Origin: Candidatus Aquidulcis sp.
GTDB taxonomy: Bacteria; Chloroflexota; Anaerolineae; Anaerolineales; E44-bin32
Length of the DNA: 36,024 nt
Direction of reading: 5' to 3'
NCBI GenBank assembly: GCA_020723365.1
Contig: DYJB01000009.1
Span: 1-36,024, forward strand
Shown here: positions 1 to 9,310 of the stretch, in pieces
Layout of the letters: every line of letters begins with the position of its first letter
Position numbering within the stretch: position 1 is the stretch's first letter
Translations under genes and position numbers: made by a program
Notes under the pieces: model-generated
Database searches by the model: none
Told to the model about the DNA's origin: nothing
The model's input: the letters and a program-made list of their open reading frames with translations, nothing else

Positions 1-240
<240 letters not shown>

Positions 241-380
241 TGATGCGGAGAACTGGGCGTTCTTCTACAAGCGGACAGCGATCCGCGGTCAGCCAACTGC
301 TGAACGCTGAACGCTGACGGCTGCCAGCTTGATCTGCGCTAATCGGTTGAACAACCGAATACCTGACGTTGTGAAAACGT

Positions 381-500
381 CCCTTGGTGATTAGAGCGGC
401 GGGGGTACACCCGGTCCCATTCCGAACCCGGTCGTTAAGCCCGCTAGCGCCGATGGTACTTGGCCGGCGACGGCCTGGGAGAGTAGGCCATCGCCAAGGG
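381..500 (+). rRNA. rrf: 5S ribosomal RNA
   Basis: This is a complete 5S rRNA of about 120 nt. The ends pair as the terminal helix: CCCTTGG at 381-387 with CCAAGGG at 494-500. Inside are the conserved loop B/C block CCGGTCCCATTCCGAACCCGG and the GGGAGAGTAGG loop E/helix IV region. It follows the 23S gene after 140 nt, the normal 23S-5S order. A short T-run (ACTTTT) comes directly after the 3' end. Confidence 0.96.
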
Positions 501-937
501 ACTTTTCGATTCCACGCGGGCCTGCACCCAATCCCCACCGCCCTCGCCCCGCCGCGAGGGCGCGTGTGCGTTTCCCTGCCGACCTCCACCCACTCTACGC
601 CTCTGCCCCTCGGCGCCTGGAAAGGGGAAGGTTCCTGTGCGATCGGCCCGCGCCCACCGTGCCCCGGAGCCGCGGGGACTGGCCAGCAGGCCGCCGCCTT
701 CGTGCTTCCTCTCGGCATTCGAAGTTGCGGACCGCCGCCGGAGCGTCCTTCCGACCCGGCGGTGCTTCCATGGGGGAGGCGCGCCCCCGCGGGGACAAGC
801 CCCTCGGCACGCTGGACGGGCATACAATGGGCCGGGAGCATCCCCGGCGTGACCCTGACGGAAGCAGCGCGGACCGGCCGACCGGCGATCCGTTCCAGGC
901 ACATGGCCGGAGGCCCCGACCCGACGGTCCCGTAGAG
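501..937 (+). other. Gene-free stretch after the rRNA genes
   Basis: No convincing gene is seen here; open frames on both strands look like GC-rich chance frames. A hairpin at 539-562 (8-bp stem CGCCCTCG/CGAGGGCG, 8-nt loop) is a candidate rRNA operon terminator, although it lacks a T-tract. A TACAAT hexamer at 823-828 could be a -10 box for the gene starting at 938, but no good -35 is seen at 16-18 nt spacing. Confidence 0.5.
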
Positions 938-2392
938 ATGAAGCGCACACTCGATTCCCTTCTGCCCTTTGCGGTTGTGACCGCCTTCGCGCTGGTCGTC
1001 CTGCTCTTCCTGCCCTTCCGTTTCAAGTTCGAGTTCGACACCGACGAGGGGATCCAGCTGATGAAGGCGTTCCTCTATCTGAAGGGCCATGCCCTGCAGA
1101 CGGAGATCTTCAGCGATCAGCCTCCGTTCTTCACCCTCGTCCTGTCCCTGCTGTTCCAGCTTCTGGGGCCCAAGGTGATCGTCGGGCGCCTGGCGACCCT
1201 GGCGTTCGCCTGCCTGCTCCTCACTTGCGCCGCGCTCTACATCAGGCTGTTCTATGGACGCACGCACTTCCTGGTGGCCTTGCTCTTTCTGATCACGCTC
1301 CCGGGTTTCCCGGAATTGAGTGTCTCGGCCATGATCGGCCTGCCTTCGCTGTCGTTGGCGATGGCCTCGCTCCTGTTGCTGGGCTTGTGGCACAGAAGCA
1401 GGCAGACGGGGTGGCTGCTGCTGTCGGCGCTCGGGCTGGCCTTCTCGGTGCTGACCAAGGCCTTCTCGCTCATCCTGGTGCCGGTCTTCGCCCTGGCCAT
1501 CCTGGCCCACGAAATCGGCCGACGTTCCGGGGAGAAGCCATCCCTGCGCCTCCTGCGGCCCGCAGCCGCCTGGCTGATGGTCACGCTCGGAGGGGCCCTC
1601 ATCCTGCTGCTCGCCATCCTCGGCCCGCAGGGTTGGGACCAGCTGGTCCGCGTTCACCTGGCGGCGCAGGACGAAACGTTCCTGGCCCGCAGAGCCAGTG
1701 ATGCCCTTTGGGCGGCCTGGCCTCTGCTCGTGCTGGCAGCCATCGGAGCCGGGCGTGCTCTGCTCCGTCGGTCGTGGAGTGATCTGATCCTGGCAGGCTG
1801 GTTTGCCCTGGGCCTGGCAGCCCTGTTCATCAATCAGCCTTCCTGGTACCACCAGCATATTCTGGCGACCCTGCCGGCCGCCATGCTGGCCGGCATCACC
1901 GTGGCAGAGGCCGTGGAGGCTGTGCGGGTGCGAGGGCTGAGCCGCCTCGGCCGGGAGCGAGGATTGGCCTTCGGCCTGCTCGTGATCGTCTTCGCCGCAG
2001 GCTTCGCCGGCTTTCGCATCCGCGGCCACCTGGATGCCTACAAGCCAGGCCTGCCGAACATCGTGGACGACATCGAGCTGAAGGTTCGCGAGTACGAGGT
2101 GCTCGCCGCGCTGGAGGACGCCGATCCTCAGGGCGGCCTGATGGTGACCGATCGGCCGATGTTCGCCTTCCGGGCAGGACGCGAGGTCCCATCCGAATTG
2201 GCTGTCTTCTCCAACAAACGCTTGACGACGGGCTTGCTTGCCGAGGACCAGGTGATCGCGGCCATTCGGGCTTACGCACCGAAAGTGGTGCTCCTTGCCC
2301 GGTTCGAGCTGCCGCAGGTCCGAGCGCACCTCGAACAGGGCTACGAGCTGGTCTATGCCTACTACCCCTTCCGGCTGTACGTCCGTCCGTGA
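938..2392 (+). CDS. GT-C fold membrane glycosyltransferase (PMT_2/ArnT-like)
   Basis: The predicted protein has 484 residues and many hydrophobic segments (roughly 9-11 helices), as in polyprenyl-phosphate-sugar-dependent glycosyltransferases of the GT39/GT83 type. After helix 1 an acidic loop carries D34-T-D-E37, and about 23 residues on comes S-D60-Q-P-P. This is the usual two-part first loop of the PMT_2 family, where the acidic residue acts in catalysis. A soluble C-terminal part of about 110 residues follows the last helix. The frame is open further upstream to 566, but that extension is proline/arginine-rich and low in membrane character. ATG 938 starts directly before the first helix, so I chose it; no strong ribosome binding site is visible. 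The acceptor (lipid, protein or cell-wall glycan) cannot be told. The gene stands alone, convergent with the export operon. Confidence 0.8.
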   Translation: MKRTLDSLLPFAVVTAFALVVLLFLPFRFKFEFDTDEGIQLMKAFLYLKGHALQTEIFSDQPPFFTLVLSLLFQLLGPKVIVGRLATLAFACLLLTCAALYIRLFYGRTHFLVALLFLITLPGFPELSVSAMIGLPSLSLAMASLLLLGLWHRSRQTGWLLLSALGLAFSVLTKAFSLILVPVFALAILAHEIGRRSGEKPSLRLLRPAAAWLMVTLGGALILLLAILGPQGWDQLVRVHLAAQDETFLARRASDALWAAWPLLVLAAIGAGRALLRRSWSDLILAGWFALGLAALFINQPSWYHQHILATLPAAMLAGITVAEAVEAVRVRGLSRLGRERGLAFGLLVIVFAAGFAGFRIRGHLDAYKPGLPNIVDDIELKVREYEVLAALEDADPQGGLMVTDRPMFAFRAGREVPSELAVFSNKRLTTGLLAEDQVIAAIRAYAPKVVLLARFELPQVRAHLEQGYELVYAYYPFRLYVRP

Positions 2393-2516
2393 TGGACGGG
2401 GCCGATAGCCTGCAGGGCCGGCCATGGCGCCGGGCGTCGCTGCCCGGGGGTGTGCGCCCCGATGGCGGGCGAGCGGAGGCGTGCCTTCGTGCACGGACCG
2501 AGCCCGCGCGGTGCGA

Positions 2517-3176
2517 TCACGCGCCCGCCCGTTCCTTGAGCAGTTCGATCAGCGGATCGAGCAGCGCCAGGCTGAAACGATCCCCTTGCCGCCCGGCCGG
2601 GCGGCTCGCCTGGAGCGTGGCGATCACCTGAGGATCGAGCCCTTCAGCCGTCGCGCCAGGCCCCGCACCCTGCCCCATCCCTTGTCCGGGGACGAACCCG
2701 CCGGCCGGGCCGCTGCCGGAGGGGAGGTCTCCTCCCAGCCCGGCACGCTCGCCAACCGCCGCGCCGAACGGGGTAACGCCGAGTTCATCCATCAGGCTCG
2801 ACATGTCCTCAGGGCTCAGGTTCAGTGCGGCGATGGCGTCGTGCTGCTCATCGGGCAGGGCCTGGCTGATCTGCGTCTGGATCGCCTCGAGCTCGGCTGC
2901 CGCCGTCGTATCGCTCTCGAGCAAACTGCGGTACGCCTGCCACAGCGGCAGGAGCGTCTTCGCCTGAGTCGTGTCGACCGCCAGGTCCGTGTCCTCCAGC
3001 CTGAACAGGCCAACGATGTTCTGGACCATCGGAGAGAGCGCAGCCTGTGGGACGGAACCCTGACCCGCAGGTGCAGCGCCCGCATCCGTACTCCCGGCCG
3101 CACTCTCCACGCTCCCGCCGCAGGCGGAGAGCACAAAGACAATCGTCAATCCGAGCACCACAATCTTCTTCATCAC
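2517..3176 (-). CDS. Small lipoprotein, last gene of the MacAB-like operon
   Basis: A protein of 219 residues. It has a short lipoprotein signal: Lys-Lys, hydrophobic core, then L-S-A-C with Cys19 as the predicted lipidated residue. After a low-complexity Ala/Gly/Ser linker comes an alpha-helical region of about 70 residues (around V51-M129), then a Gly/Pro-rich linker and a last amphipathic helix. The helical part includes L-P-D-E-Q and L-S-P-E-D-M, loosely like the LTxxQ repeats of Spy/CpxP-type periplasmic proteins; that similarity is only an inference. The start is either GTG 3176 (GGAG about 7 nt upstream) or ATG 3173. It lies 44 nt downstream of the permease in the same direction and is probably co-transcribed, so an accessory or sensor role for the exporter is plausible but unproven. 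Confidence 0.75.
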   Translation of the reverse strand: MMKKIVVLGLTIVFVLSACGGSVESAAGSTDAGAAPAGQGSVPQAALSPMVQNIVGLFRLEDTDLAVDTTQAKTLLPLWQAYRSLLESDTTAAAELEAIQTQISQALPDEQHDAIAALNLSPEDMSSLMDELGVTPFGAAVGERAGLGGDLPSGSGPAGGFVPGQGMGQGAGPGATAEGLDPQVIATLQASRPAGRQGDRFSLALLDPLIELLKERAGA

Positions 3177-3220
3177 GCTTCATCTCCATGGGTTCGGCGT
3201 GCCAGCGCCGGGGATGAGGT

Positions 3221-4450
3221 CTACTCGTGCCGCAGCGCCTCGATCGGGTCGAGCCGTGCGGCGCGATTGGCGGGGTAGAAGCCGAAGAACCCGCCCACCG
3301 CAGCCGCGGAGGCAAAGGCCAGAATGATCGATTCCGGGACGACCACGGTGGGCATCTCGCTGAAGACGCCGAAAAGCCAGGCTCCACCGACCCCGGCCAC
3401 GACGCCGACCGCTCCGCCCACCAGGCTCAGGAGCAGCGATTCGGTCAGGAACTGCCAGCGGATGTCGCTCGGGCTGGCCCCCACCGCCTGTCGGATGCCG
3501 ATCTCGCGCGTGCGCTCGGTGACGCTGACCAGCATGATGTTCATGATGCCGATGCCGCCGACGATCAACGACACGCCTGCCACCCAGGAGAGCAGCGAGC
3601 GGAAAGCGGCTGTTGTCGATTCGCGGGTATTGATGATGTCGTCCTGGGTGGTGACCGTGAAGTCCAGCGCCTCAAGGGAGACTTCGTGGCGCTTGCTGAG
3701 CAGCAACTTGATCTGAAGGATGGTCTCGTTGAGATCCTGGTCTTCGGCGACGGCGATGGTGATGGCGCGAACCCGATCCCCGACGATGCGGCTGAACTGC
3801 GCCGGCGTGAACTTCTGAAACACCACCGTAATCGGCGTGTAGAGCCGGCTGTCGAAGTCGGTCCCGCCGACGCTGCCCTTGGGCGCCGTGACGCCGACGA
3901 CGGTTAGTTTGGTCGTGCCGGCCGTCACCGTCTGGCCGATCGGATCGCTCTCGCCGAAAAGCTCCTCCGCCAGACCGGCGCCCAGGACAGCGACCTTCGC
4001 CTTGCGTTGGACCTCGGCCTCCAGAAGGAAGCGGCCGGACTGCAGGTTCACATCTCGCACGGTGGGAAAGGCCGGTGTCGTCCCGAGGATCTCCACTTCG
4101 TCCAGGCTGACGCTTCCGGCGCGCAGGCTGGCACTGGCGCCCTGTTCGACGATCACGCCCTCCACGCCGCGAATGCCTTCGTGGAGTGCGGCGGCGTCGT
4201 CGTAGACGAGCCCGCCGCTGGACATTCCTTCGCCCGGACCGCCGCGTGAGAACGAGGCGGTGACAAAAACCAGATTGCTGCCCAGGCCGGTGATCTGCTC
4301 CTCAATGGCCGCCTCGGTGCCGGCGCTGATCGCCACCATCACGATCACCGAGGCCGTGCCGATGATGATGCCCAGCATGGTCAGGAACGAGCGCAGCTTG
4401 TTCTTGCGGATGCTCTCCCAGGCCGTTCGCAGGAACTCGCGCGGGATCAT
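3221..4450 (-). CDS. ABC transporter permease, MacB/FtsX family
   Basis: The 409-residue protein has the MacB/FtsX layout. A first helix at about 21-43 follows a basic amphipathic start ([12 protein letters not shown]). A large extracytoplasmic MacB_PCD-like domain follows (about 45-275), then three C-terminal helices in the FtsX domain. The segment [15 protein letters not shown] between helices 2 and 3 is the conserved coupling loop that contacts the ATPase. Such permeases work as dimers in mechanotransmission-type export of peptides, antibiotics or lipoproteins. The start overlaps the stop of the ATPase gene by 4 nt (ATGA), so the two are translationally coupled. The ATPase is a separate protein here, unlike the fused E. 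coli MacB. The substrate is not evident. Confidence 0.93.
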   Translation of the reverse strand: MIPREFLRTAWESIRKNKLRSFLTMLGIIIGTASVIVMVAISAGTEAAIEEQITGLGSNLVFVTASFSRGGPGEGMSSGGLVYDDAAALHEGIRGVEGVIVEQGASASLRAGSVSLDEVEILGTTPAFPTVRDVNLQSGRFLLEAEVQRKAKVAVLGAGLAEELFGESDPIGQTVTAGTTKLTVVGVTAPKGSVGGTDFDSRLYTPITVVFQKFTPAQFSRIVGDRVRAITIAVAEDQDLNETILQIKLLLSKRHEVSLEALDFTVTTQDDIINTRESTTAAFRSLLSWVAGVSLIVGGIGIMNIMLVSVTERTREIGIRQAVGASPSDIRWQFLTESLLLSLVGGAVGVVAGVGGAWLFGVFSEMPTVVVPESIILAFASAAAVGGFFGFYPANRAARLDPIEALRHE

Positions 4451-5184
4451 GCCGCCGCCCCGGCGATCGTCTTCTCGACCGAGGCGCCGTTGGCCACGTC
4501 GGCCTGCACCCGGCCGTCGTGCATGGTGAGCACGCGGTCGGCGCGCGAGGCCAGCGCCGCCTCATGCGTCACCATGACGATGGTGCGGCCGGCGGCGTGC
4601 AGGCCGTGCAGCAATGCCATGATCTCCTCGCCGGACCGGCTGTCGAGATTCCCGGTGGGCTCGTCGGCCAGGATCAGGCTCGGGTCGTTGACCAGCGCCC
4701 GGGCAATGGCGACCCGCTGCTGCTGCCCTCCGGACAGTTCGTGCGGCTGGTGGTGGCCTCGCGCGGTCAGCCCGACGAGATCAAGCATCGTGCCGGCGAG
4801 GGCCAAGCGCGCCTCGGGCGTCCGGGGACGCTGGCGGTCGTACAGCATCGGCAGCATGACGTTGTGCAGCGCGCTGGTCCGGCCCAGCAGGTTGTAGGAC
4901 TGGAATACGAAACCCAACCGGCGGTTGCGCAGCAAGGCGAGCTGAGCCTTGTCGAGGCTGCCCACGTCTTCCCCGTCGAGGCGGTACGTTCCTTCCGTCG
5001 GCCGGTCGAGGCAGCCAAGGATGTTCATGAGCGTGCTCTTGCCGGAACCGGACGGGCCCATGATGGCCACGAACTCGCCGCGCTCGATGTTCAGGCTGAC
5101 GTGCTCGAGCGCCAGCACGACGCCGTCGCCAACGCCGTAGCGCTTGGACAAGCCCCGAAGTTCGATCAGCGGTCGGGACATCAT
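4447..5184 (-). CDS. ABC transporter ATP-binding protein, LolD/MacB type
   Basis: A 245-residue nucleotide-binding domain of the MacB/LolD/FtsE class. Walker A is G43-PSGSGKS50, the Q-loop lies in V-F-Q-S-Y-N-L-L (about 93-100), the signature is L150-SGGQQQR157, Walker B is L170-ILADE175, and the H-loop is in V-T-H-E. The phrase [10 protein letters not shown]-x-G after Walker A is typical of this class. It would hydrolyse ATP on the inner face of the membrane to power the permease encoded next. It overlaps both neighbours by 4 nt (the membrane-fusion gene upstream and the permease downstream), so all three are very likely one coupled operon. Confidence 0.95.
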   Translation of the reverse strand: MMSRPLIELRGLSKRYGVGDGVVLALEHVSLNIERGEFVAIMGPSGSGKSTLMNILGCLDRPTEGTYRLDGEDVGSLDKAQLALLRNRRLGFVFQSYNLLGRTSALHNVMLPMLYDRQRPRTPEARLALAGTMLDLVGLTARGHHQPHELSGGQQQRVAIARALVNDPSLILADEPTGNLDSRSGEEIMALLHGLHAAGRTIVMVTHEAALASRADRVLTMHDGRVQADVANGASVEKTIAGAAA

Positions 5185-6704
5185 TCGCCTGTCTCCACCA
5201 GGCCGGTGGAGACGACCTCGCCTGCCCGCAGGCCGGACGTGATCTCCGCCCAGGTCAGGTCCCGCAGCCCGACCTTCACCGGGCGAAGCTCGAGACTGCC
5301 GTCGGATGACACGACGAACACGGCAAAGGAATCCGTGTCGATCTCGCGCAACGCTTCCACAGGCACCAGCAGGGCGTTTTCAGCGCGCCCGGCAACCAGG
5401 TCCACGGTGGCGTTCAGTCCGACGGGCATCCGGCTCAGGTCCTGGGGGTTGTCGCCGTCCAGGACGGCAACTGCGTGGAGTAGGCCGGCGTTTTGGGATT
5501 GCGTCAGGCTCGGGTCGACCCGCACCAGCCGCCCGGTGAAGACGTCGTCGGGCAAAGCGTCGAAGACCACCTCGACCTCATTGCCCACGATGACCTTGTC
5601 CAGGTCCGTTTCGTCGAAGTAGGTATCCAGCGTGGCCAGGTTCAAGTCGGCCAGGGTGATGAAGGCGCCGGAGACCGAAGCCCCAACCTCGGCTCGAACC
5701 TCCATGACGGTTCCGGCGAACGGGGCGACGACCGTGGCCGACCTGAGATTGGTTTCTGCCTGGGCGAGATCAACTTCGGCCTTGGAAACCCTCAGTTCCG
5801 CCGCGGTGAGTTCGTCGGGGTTCAGCCCGTCCACCAGGCGCTTCGCCTCGAGCTCGGCCAGCGTGAGCCTGGCCTCGGCAATGGCCACATTCGCTTCGAG
5901 TTCCAATTGCTGGGTCTCCGTGGGATGACCCGTGTACCAGTTGAGGCTTGCCAGCGCCGACTGATACTGCTGCACGGCGGCGGCGTAGTCCAGATAGGCC
6001 TGCGCCTTGCGTTCCCCATCGCTGCTGGGAGCGGAGTCATATACGCCCTTGGCGCGGTCGACGTTGTCCTGCGCCACGGCGAGCTTGGCCTGCGCGGCCT
6101 TCAGCGTCGTGCTGCTGGCCCGATAGCCCGCCTGCTGGTATTGCCAGGCCGACTGGGCGTCGGCCAGCGCTTCTTGAGCCTCGGCCACCGCCAGCTTGGC
6201 TTGCGCCTGGGCCAAGGGTGCCTGGTCCTTCAGCGTCTGGAGGGCCAACCGGGCGGCAGAGAGGTCGAGCTTGGCCTGGGTGACGGCAGCCTCAAGCGTC
6301 TCACGGTCCGCTTGTTCGGCGAGGACGTCGCCGGCGTCGACCGCATCGCCCGGCTCGACGCTCAGTGATGCAATCGTCCCCTGGGTCCCAAACCCCAGCT
6401 CGACGCTGGCCCCGACGATCAGCGTCCCCGAGCCGCTGGCCGTCAGGCTCAGGCTGCCGGTTCGGACCGTCGCCGTCTGGAGGGTGGGGGTTTCCTCCGC
6501 CGCAGCCTGCGCCGACTGGCTCAAGCCTCGGAAAGCCAACCCGCCACCCACCAGCACCAGCAGCGCCGCCGCGGCAACACCCCAGCGGCGCTTCCCGATC
6601 CAGATGTGCTCCGACCAACCGATGCGCGCGGCTCGCCACATCGCGAGCACCGTGGACGGTAAGCGGCGGATGGCGCTCCGCATCGGGCCAGGAGTTCTGT
6701 TCAC
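5181..6704 (-). CDS. HlyD/MacA-family membrane fusion protein
   Basis: A protein of 507 residues. A basic cytoplasmic tail of about 40 residues precedes one membrane anchor (about 41-58, W-G-V-A-A-A-A-L-L-V-L-V-G-G-G). Then come a barrel-sandwich (lipoyl-like) half, a long Ala/Leu/Gln-rich coiled-coil hairpin (about 140-320), the second lipoyl half with V-V-A-P-F-A-G-T-V, and beta-barrel and membrane-proximal domains to the end. This is the MacA/HlyD adaptor layout. The start is GTG 6704, with GGGGG 4-8 nt upstream; inner ATGs would shorten the tail. It overlaps the ATPase by 4 nt and is the first gene of the operon. No TolC-like gene is nearby, which fits a single-membrane cell, where such adaptors work without an outer channel. 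Confidence 0.92.
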   Translation of the reverse strand: MNRTPGPMRSAIRRLPSTVLAMWRAARIGWSEHIWIGKRRWGVAAAALLVLVGGGLAFRGLSQSAQAAAEETPTLQTATVRTGSLSLTASGSGTLIVGASVELGFGTQGTIASLSVEPGDAVDAGDVLAEQADRETLEAAVTQAKLDLSAARLALQTLKDQAPLAQAQAKLAVAEAQEALADAQSAWQYQQAGYRASSTTLKAAQAKLAVAQDNVDRAKGVYDSAPSSDGERKAQAYLDYAAAVQQYQSALASLNWYTGHPTETQQLELEANVAIAEARLTLAELEAKRLVDGLNPDELTAAELRVSKAEVDLAQAETNLRSATVVAPFAGTVMEVRAEVGASVSGAFITLADLNLATLDTYFDETDLDKVIVGNEVEVVFDALPDDVFTGRLVRVDPSLTQSQNAGLLHAVAVLDGDNPQDLSRMPVGLNATVDLVAGRAENALLVPVEALREIDTDSFAVFVVSSDGSLELRPVKVGLRDLTWAEITSGLRAGEVVSTGLVETGE

Positions 6705-7016
6705 AACGACCCCCGATCAGGCTGTTTCGTCTTCCGAGCCTGACGATAGGAGGATCCTGTCGCGAACCCGGGGAGATATCGTGTGGAAAGTGTGAAGCCT
6801 GCCTGGCGGATGGAGGGGTGGAGGCGGGCCGGCTTCCCGTCCACGCGCGCGGCTCGCCCTGGCGGCCTCCCAGGGCAAGGCGGCGACCGGGCCGGCCAAG
6901 CAGGCCCATCGGGTGCGGGCCCGAGTGCGCCGAATCGCGCCCCGCCGGGCTGGCATGCGTCAGTTGCATTGCCTGTCGGCCCGAGGGAGAATCTGGGTAT
7001 CCAATCCGGAGGGGCG
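6705..7016. other. Intergenic region between divergent genes
   Basis: This 312-nt stretch separates the minus-strand export operon from the plus-strand aminotransferase and should hold promoters for both. I see no clear -35/-10 pair on either strand. The only notable site is the 8-bp palindrome AGGATCCT near 6750-6757. The aminotransferase ribosome binding site (GGAGGGG, 7008-7014) is at its right end. Confidence 0.4.
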
Positions 7017-8255
7017 ATGCCTGAACCGAACGGCATGATCACGCACGTCGAGGACATCGGCTGGGAGAACCGCCTGGCTGCCCGCGCCCGGCGGATGCAG
7101 AGTTCGGTGATCCGGGAACTGCTCAAGCTGACGTCGCAGCCGGACATCATCTCCTTCGCCGGCGGGCTGCCGGCGCCGGACTTCTTCCCCATCCGCGAGG
7201 TGCAGGAGGCCTGCCGCTACATCCTGCAGCACCACGGGCCCATCGCCCTGCAGTACAGCCCCACCGAAGGCTACCAGCCGCTCAAGGAGTGGCTGGCTGA
7301 GACGATGTCCAAGTACGGCATCTGGGTGGAATCCGACAACATCATGATGGTCAACGGCTCCCAGCAGGCGCTGGATCTGGTGGGCAAGCTGTTCGTCGAC
7401 CCGGACACCTGTGTCGTCTGCAGCCGTCCGACCTACCTGGGCGCCATCCAGGCCTGGGATGCCTACGAGGCTCGCTACTGCACCGTCCCGATGGATGAGG
7501 ACGGGATGATCGTCGAGGAGCTTCCGGCGCTTCTCGACAAGGGCAAGCATCGGCCGCGCTTCGTCTACGTGCTGCCCAACTTCCACAACCCGGCCGGCAC
7601 TACGCTCTCGCAGTCGCGCCGCGAGCAGCTGGCGGAGATCGCTCGACGTTACGACCTGGTGATCATTGAGGACGATCCCTACGGCGAGCTGCGCTTCGAG
7701 GGGGCGGATCTGACGCCCCTCTTCCGCCTGGCGCCCGAGCGCACCATCTACCTGAGCACCTTCTCTAAGACGCTTGCCCCGGGTTTCCGTCTGGCATGGG
7801 TGGTGGCGCCCAAGCCGATCATCACGCGCCTGGTGCAGGCCAAGCAAGGGGCCGATCTGAACACCGGGGCCTTCATCCAGATGGTGGCCAACGATGTCTG
7901 CCAGCGAGGCATCCTGCGACAGCACGTTCGCCGGTTGCGCAACGTTTACCGTTCACGCCGCGACGCCATGGTCGACGCGTTGCAGGAGCACATGCCCGGC
8001 GGCGTGACCTGGACGGTGCCCCAGGGCGGGCTGTTCCTGTGGGTGCGCACCTCGGATCAGATCGACACGCGCGAGTTCATGAAGACGGCCATCGCCGCCA
8101 AAGTGGCTTTCGTGCCGGGCTTTGCCTTCTACCCTGGCGAGCAGGGCGGCGAGCACTCGATGCGCATGAACTTCTCCTACTGCAACGAGGAGACGATCAA
8201 CGAGGGCATCTACCGCCTGGGGGTGGCCATGAAGAAGGAGCTCGCCGGCGCGTAG
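7017..8255 (+). CDS. PLP-dependent class I/II aminotransferase (2-aminoadipate aminotransferase-like)
   Basis: The 412-residue protein is a fold-type I aminotransferase. S-T-F-S-K251-T-L-A-P-G-F-R holds the lysine that should bind pyridoxal phosphate. N-F-H-N191-P-A-G and I-E-D-D219-P-Y222 carry the usual Asn, Asp and Tyr cofactor contacts, and M-R-M-N-F-S near the C-terminus gives the arginine that binds the substrate carboxylate. F-A-G-G-L-P-A-P-x-x-F-P near the N-terminus is typical of the LysN/ARO8/MocR-type branch, which accepts 2-aminoadipate, branched-chain or aromatic amino acids. The exact substrate cannot be read from sequence. Start ATG 7017 has GGAGGGG directly upstream; the upstream open frame is arginine/glycine-rich and unlikely to be coding. 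It is monocistronic, ending at a hairpin terminator. Confidence 0.92.
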   Translation: MPEPNGMITHVEDIGWENRLAARARRMQSSVIRELLKLTSQPDIISFAGGLPAPDFFPIREVQEACRYILQHHGPIALQYSPTEGYQPLKEWLAETMSKYGIWVESDNIMMVNGSQQALDLVGKLFVDPDTCVVCSRPTYLGAIQAWDAYEARYCTVPMDEDGMIVEELPALLDKGKHRPRFVYVLPNFHNPAGTTLSQSRREQLAEIARRYDLVIIEDDPYGELRFEGADLTPLFRLAPERTIYLSTFSKTLAPGFRLAWVVAPKPIITRLVQAKQGADLNTGAFIQMVANDVCQRGILRQHVRRLRNVYRSRRDAMVDALQEHMPGGVTWTVPQGGLFLWVRTSDQIDTREFMKTAIAAKVAFVPGFAFYPGEQGGEHSMRMNFSYCNEETINEGIYRLGVAMKKELAGA

Positions 8256-8316
8256 CGCGGAACCCGGCGCGGCGGGGAGCAACGCCCCGTCGGAAGCACG
8301 CAGCGAGGAATCGGCA

Positions 8317-8343
8317 CGGGGGCGGGCCCCAAACCCGCCCCCG
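8317..8343 (+). terminator. Hairpin terminator after the aminotransferase gene
   Basis: A perfect 10-bp stem, CGGGGGCGGG/CCCGCCCCCG, with a 7-nt loop, followed by TTCATT. It lies 62 nt after the stop codon. The T-tract is short, as with the other hairpins in this window. Confidence 0.7.
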
Positions 8344-8805
8344 TTCATTGCCCGGTCAAGGACCCCTTGCCCCGGGAGCGGAGCAGGACATACCCTCGGG
8401 ACGGAATCGAGAGGGGCACCGATAGTCGGAAGGCGGCCGAGTCGCTCCGCAGGCTCGACGCCCCACCAGGACGGCTCTGGCTGACCCAGGACTTGCGCTG
8501 AGTCGGGTGTCTCAATGGGCCGCCCGGGTGAAGACCTCACGGCCGGCTGTCGCGGGCCGCACAGCCGCACCCCGGCGCCAGCGGGTGCGTCCGAGTGCTC
8601 CTGGGTCCCGAGCGCTCTCACCCTCCTTGACATGAATACCCCGTATGCGTGGCGCCTGACCCGTCAGGAGGGCCGCATATGGCCATGCCGGGAGCGGCTT
8701 CGGCGTCCAGCCGGTCCCGAGCCCCCATCCGGCATACCTCGTGCAACAGCAAGAAGGCCGGAGTCGCCCGGGGTCTGGGTGCGATCTCTCAAAGGGAGAT
8801 GCGGG
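8344..8805 (+). other. Gene-free stretch upstream of the response regulator
   Basis: Roughly 460 nt between the terminator and the GTG start at 8806 without a convincing gene. The same frame is open from 8515 but lacks family resemblance there. A TTGACA at 8627-8632 has no -10 box at the proper distance. The end holds the ribosome binding site AGGGAG (8793-8798). Confidence 0.45.
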
Positions 8806-9252
8806 GTGGAGACGACCTACTGTCTGGCGTGTGCCGCCGCCGGGGTGGCCAAGAGAACGCACGCGCGCGTGGGCCAACGCCTGACGCGGCCGTACGTCAT
8901 CGTGGTGGTCGATGACGAGCCCGACTTCTGCGCGGTGGTCAGCGAGCTGCTGCGCAGCCAAAACATGGTCGTGCACAAGGCCTTCAGTGCCACGGAGGCG
9001 CTGGTGCTGATGTCCGAGGTCCAGCCGGACCTGGTGCTAACGGATGTGATGATGCCGGAAATCAACGGTCTTGAGCTCATCCGGCGGCTGCGCGCCGATC
9101 CCCTGCTTGGACAGGTGCCGACGGTCGTCGTCAGCGCCCTCGTCAAGCGCGAGGAACGCGAGGCCGCCATGGACGCAGGCGCAGATGCCTTCATACCCAA
9201 GCCGTTCTCGGTGCGCGAACTGCGGGAGACGATCGCCGCCTACCTGCACTGA
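8806..9252 (+). CDS. Stand-alone response regulator (REC domain) with CxxC N-terminus
   Basis: The 148-residue protein is almost entirely a receiver domain (about 29-148): acidic pair D36-D37, phospho-acceptor D80 in L-V-L-T-D-V-M-M-P, S110 switch residue and K132 in P-K-P-F. It has no output domain, so it would act by protein contact, as in phosphorelays or CheY-type regulation. The start is GTG 8806, with AGGGAG 7 nt upstream. This gives a 28-residue lead with C6-L-A-C9, a single CxxC that is odd for a receiver protein. No histidine kinase gene is adjacent, so it is an orphan here. Confidence 0.85.
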   Translation: METTYCLACAAAGVAKRTHARVGQRLTRPYVIVVVDDEPDFCAVVSELLRSQNMVVHKAFSATEALVLMSEVQPDLVLTDVMMPEINGLELIRRLRADPLLGQVPTVVVSALVKREEREAAMDAGADAFIPKPFSVRELRETIAAYLH

Positions 9253-9277
9253 CGCGCCCGAGCCCCAGGTGCGAATC

Positions 9278-9300
9278 GCGCCGCCGCAGGGCGGCGCTTT
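9278..9300 (+). terminator. Hairpin terminator between convergent genes
   Basis: An 8-bp stem, GCGCCGCC/GGCGGCGC, with a GCAG loop (9278-9297), followed by TTTGCGTTTCC. It lies 25 nt after the response-regulator stop and 11 nt from the end of the converging minus-strand gene. It probably ends the plus-strand transcript and may serve both. Confidence 0.7.
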
Positions 9301-9310
9301 GCGTTTCCTC

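Noticed and set aside
8627-8632. TTGACA as a promoter for the response regulator
   Set aside because: No -10-like hexamer lies 15-19 nt downstream.
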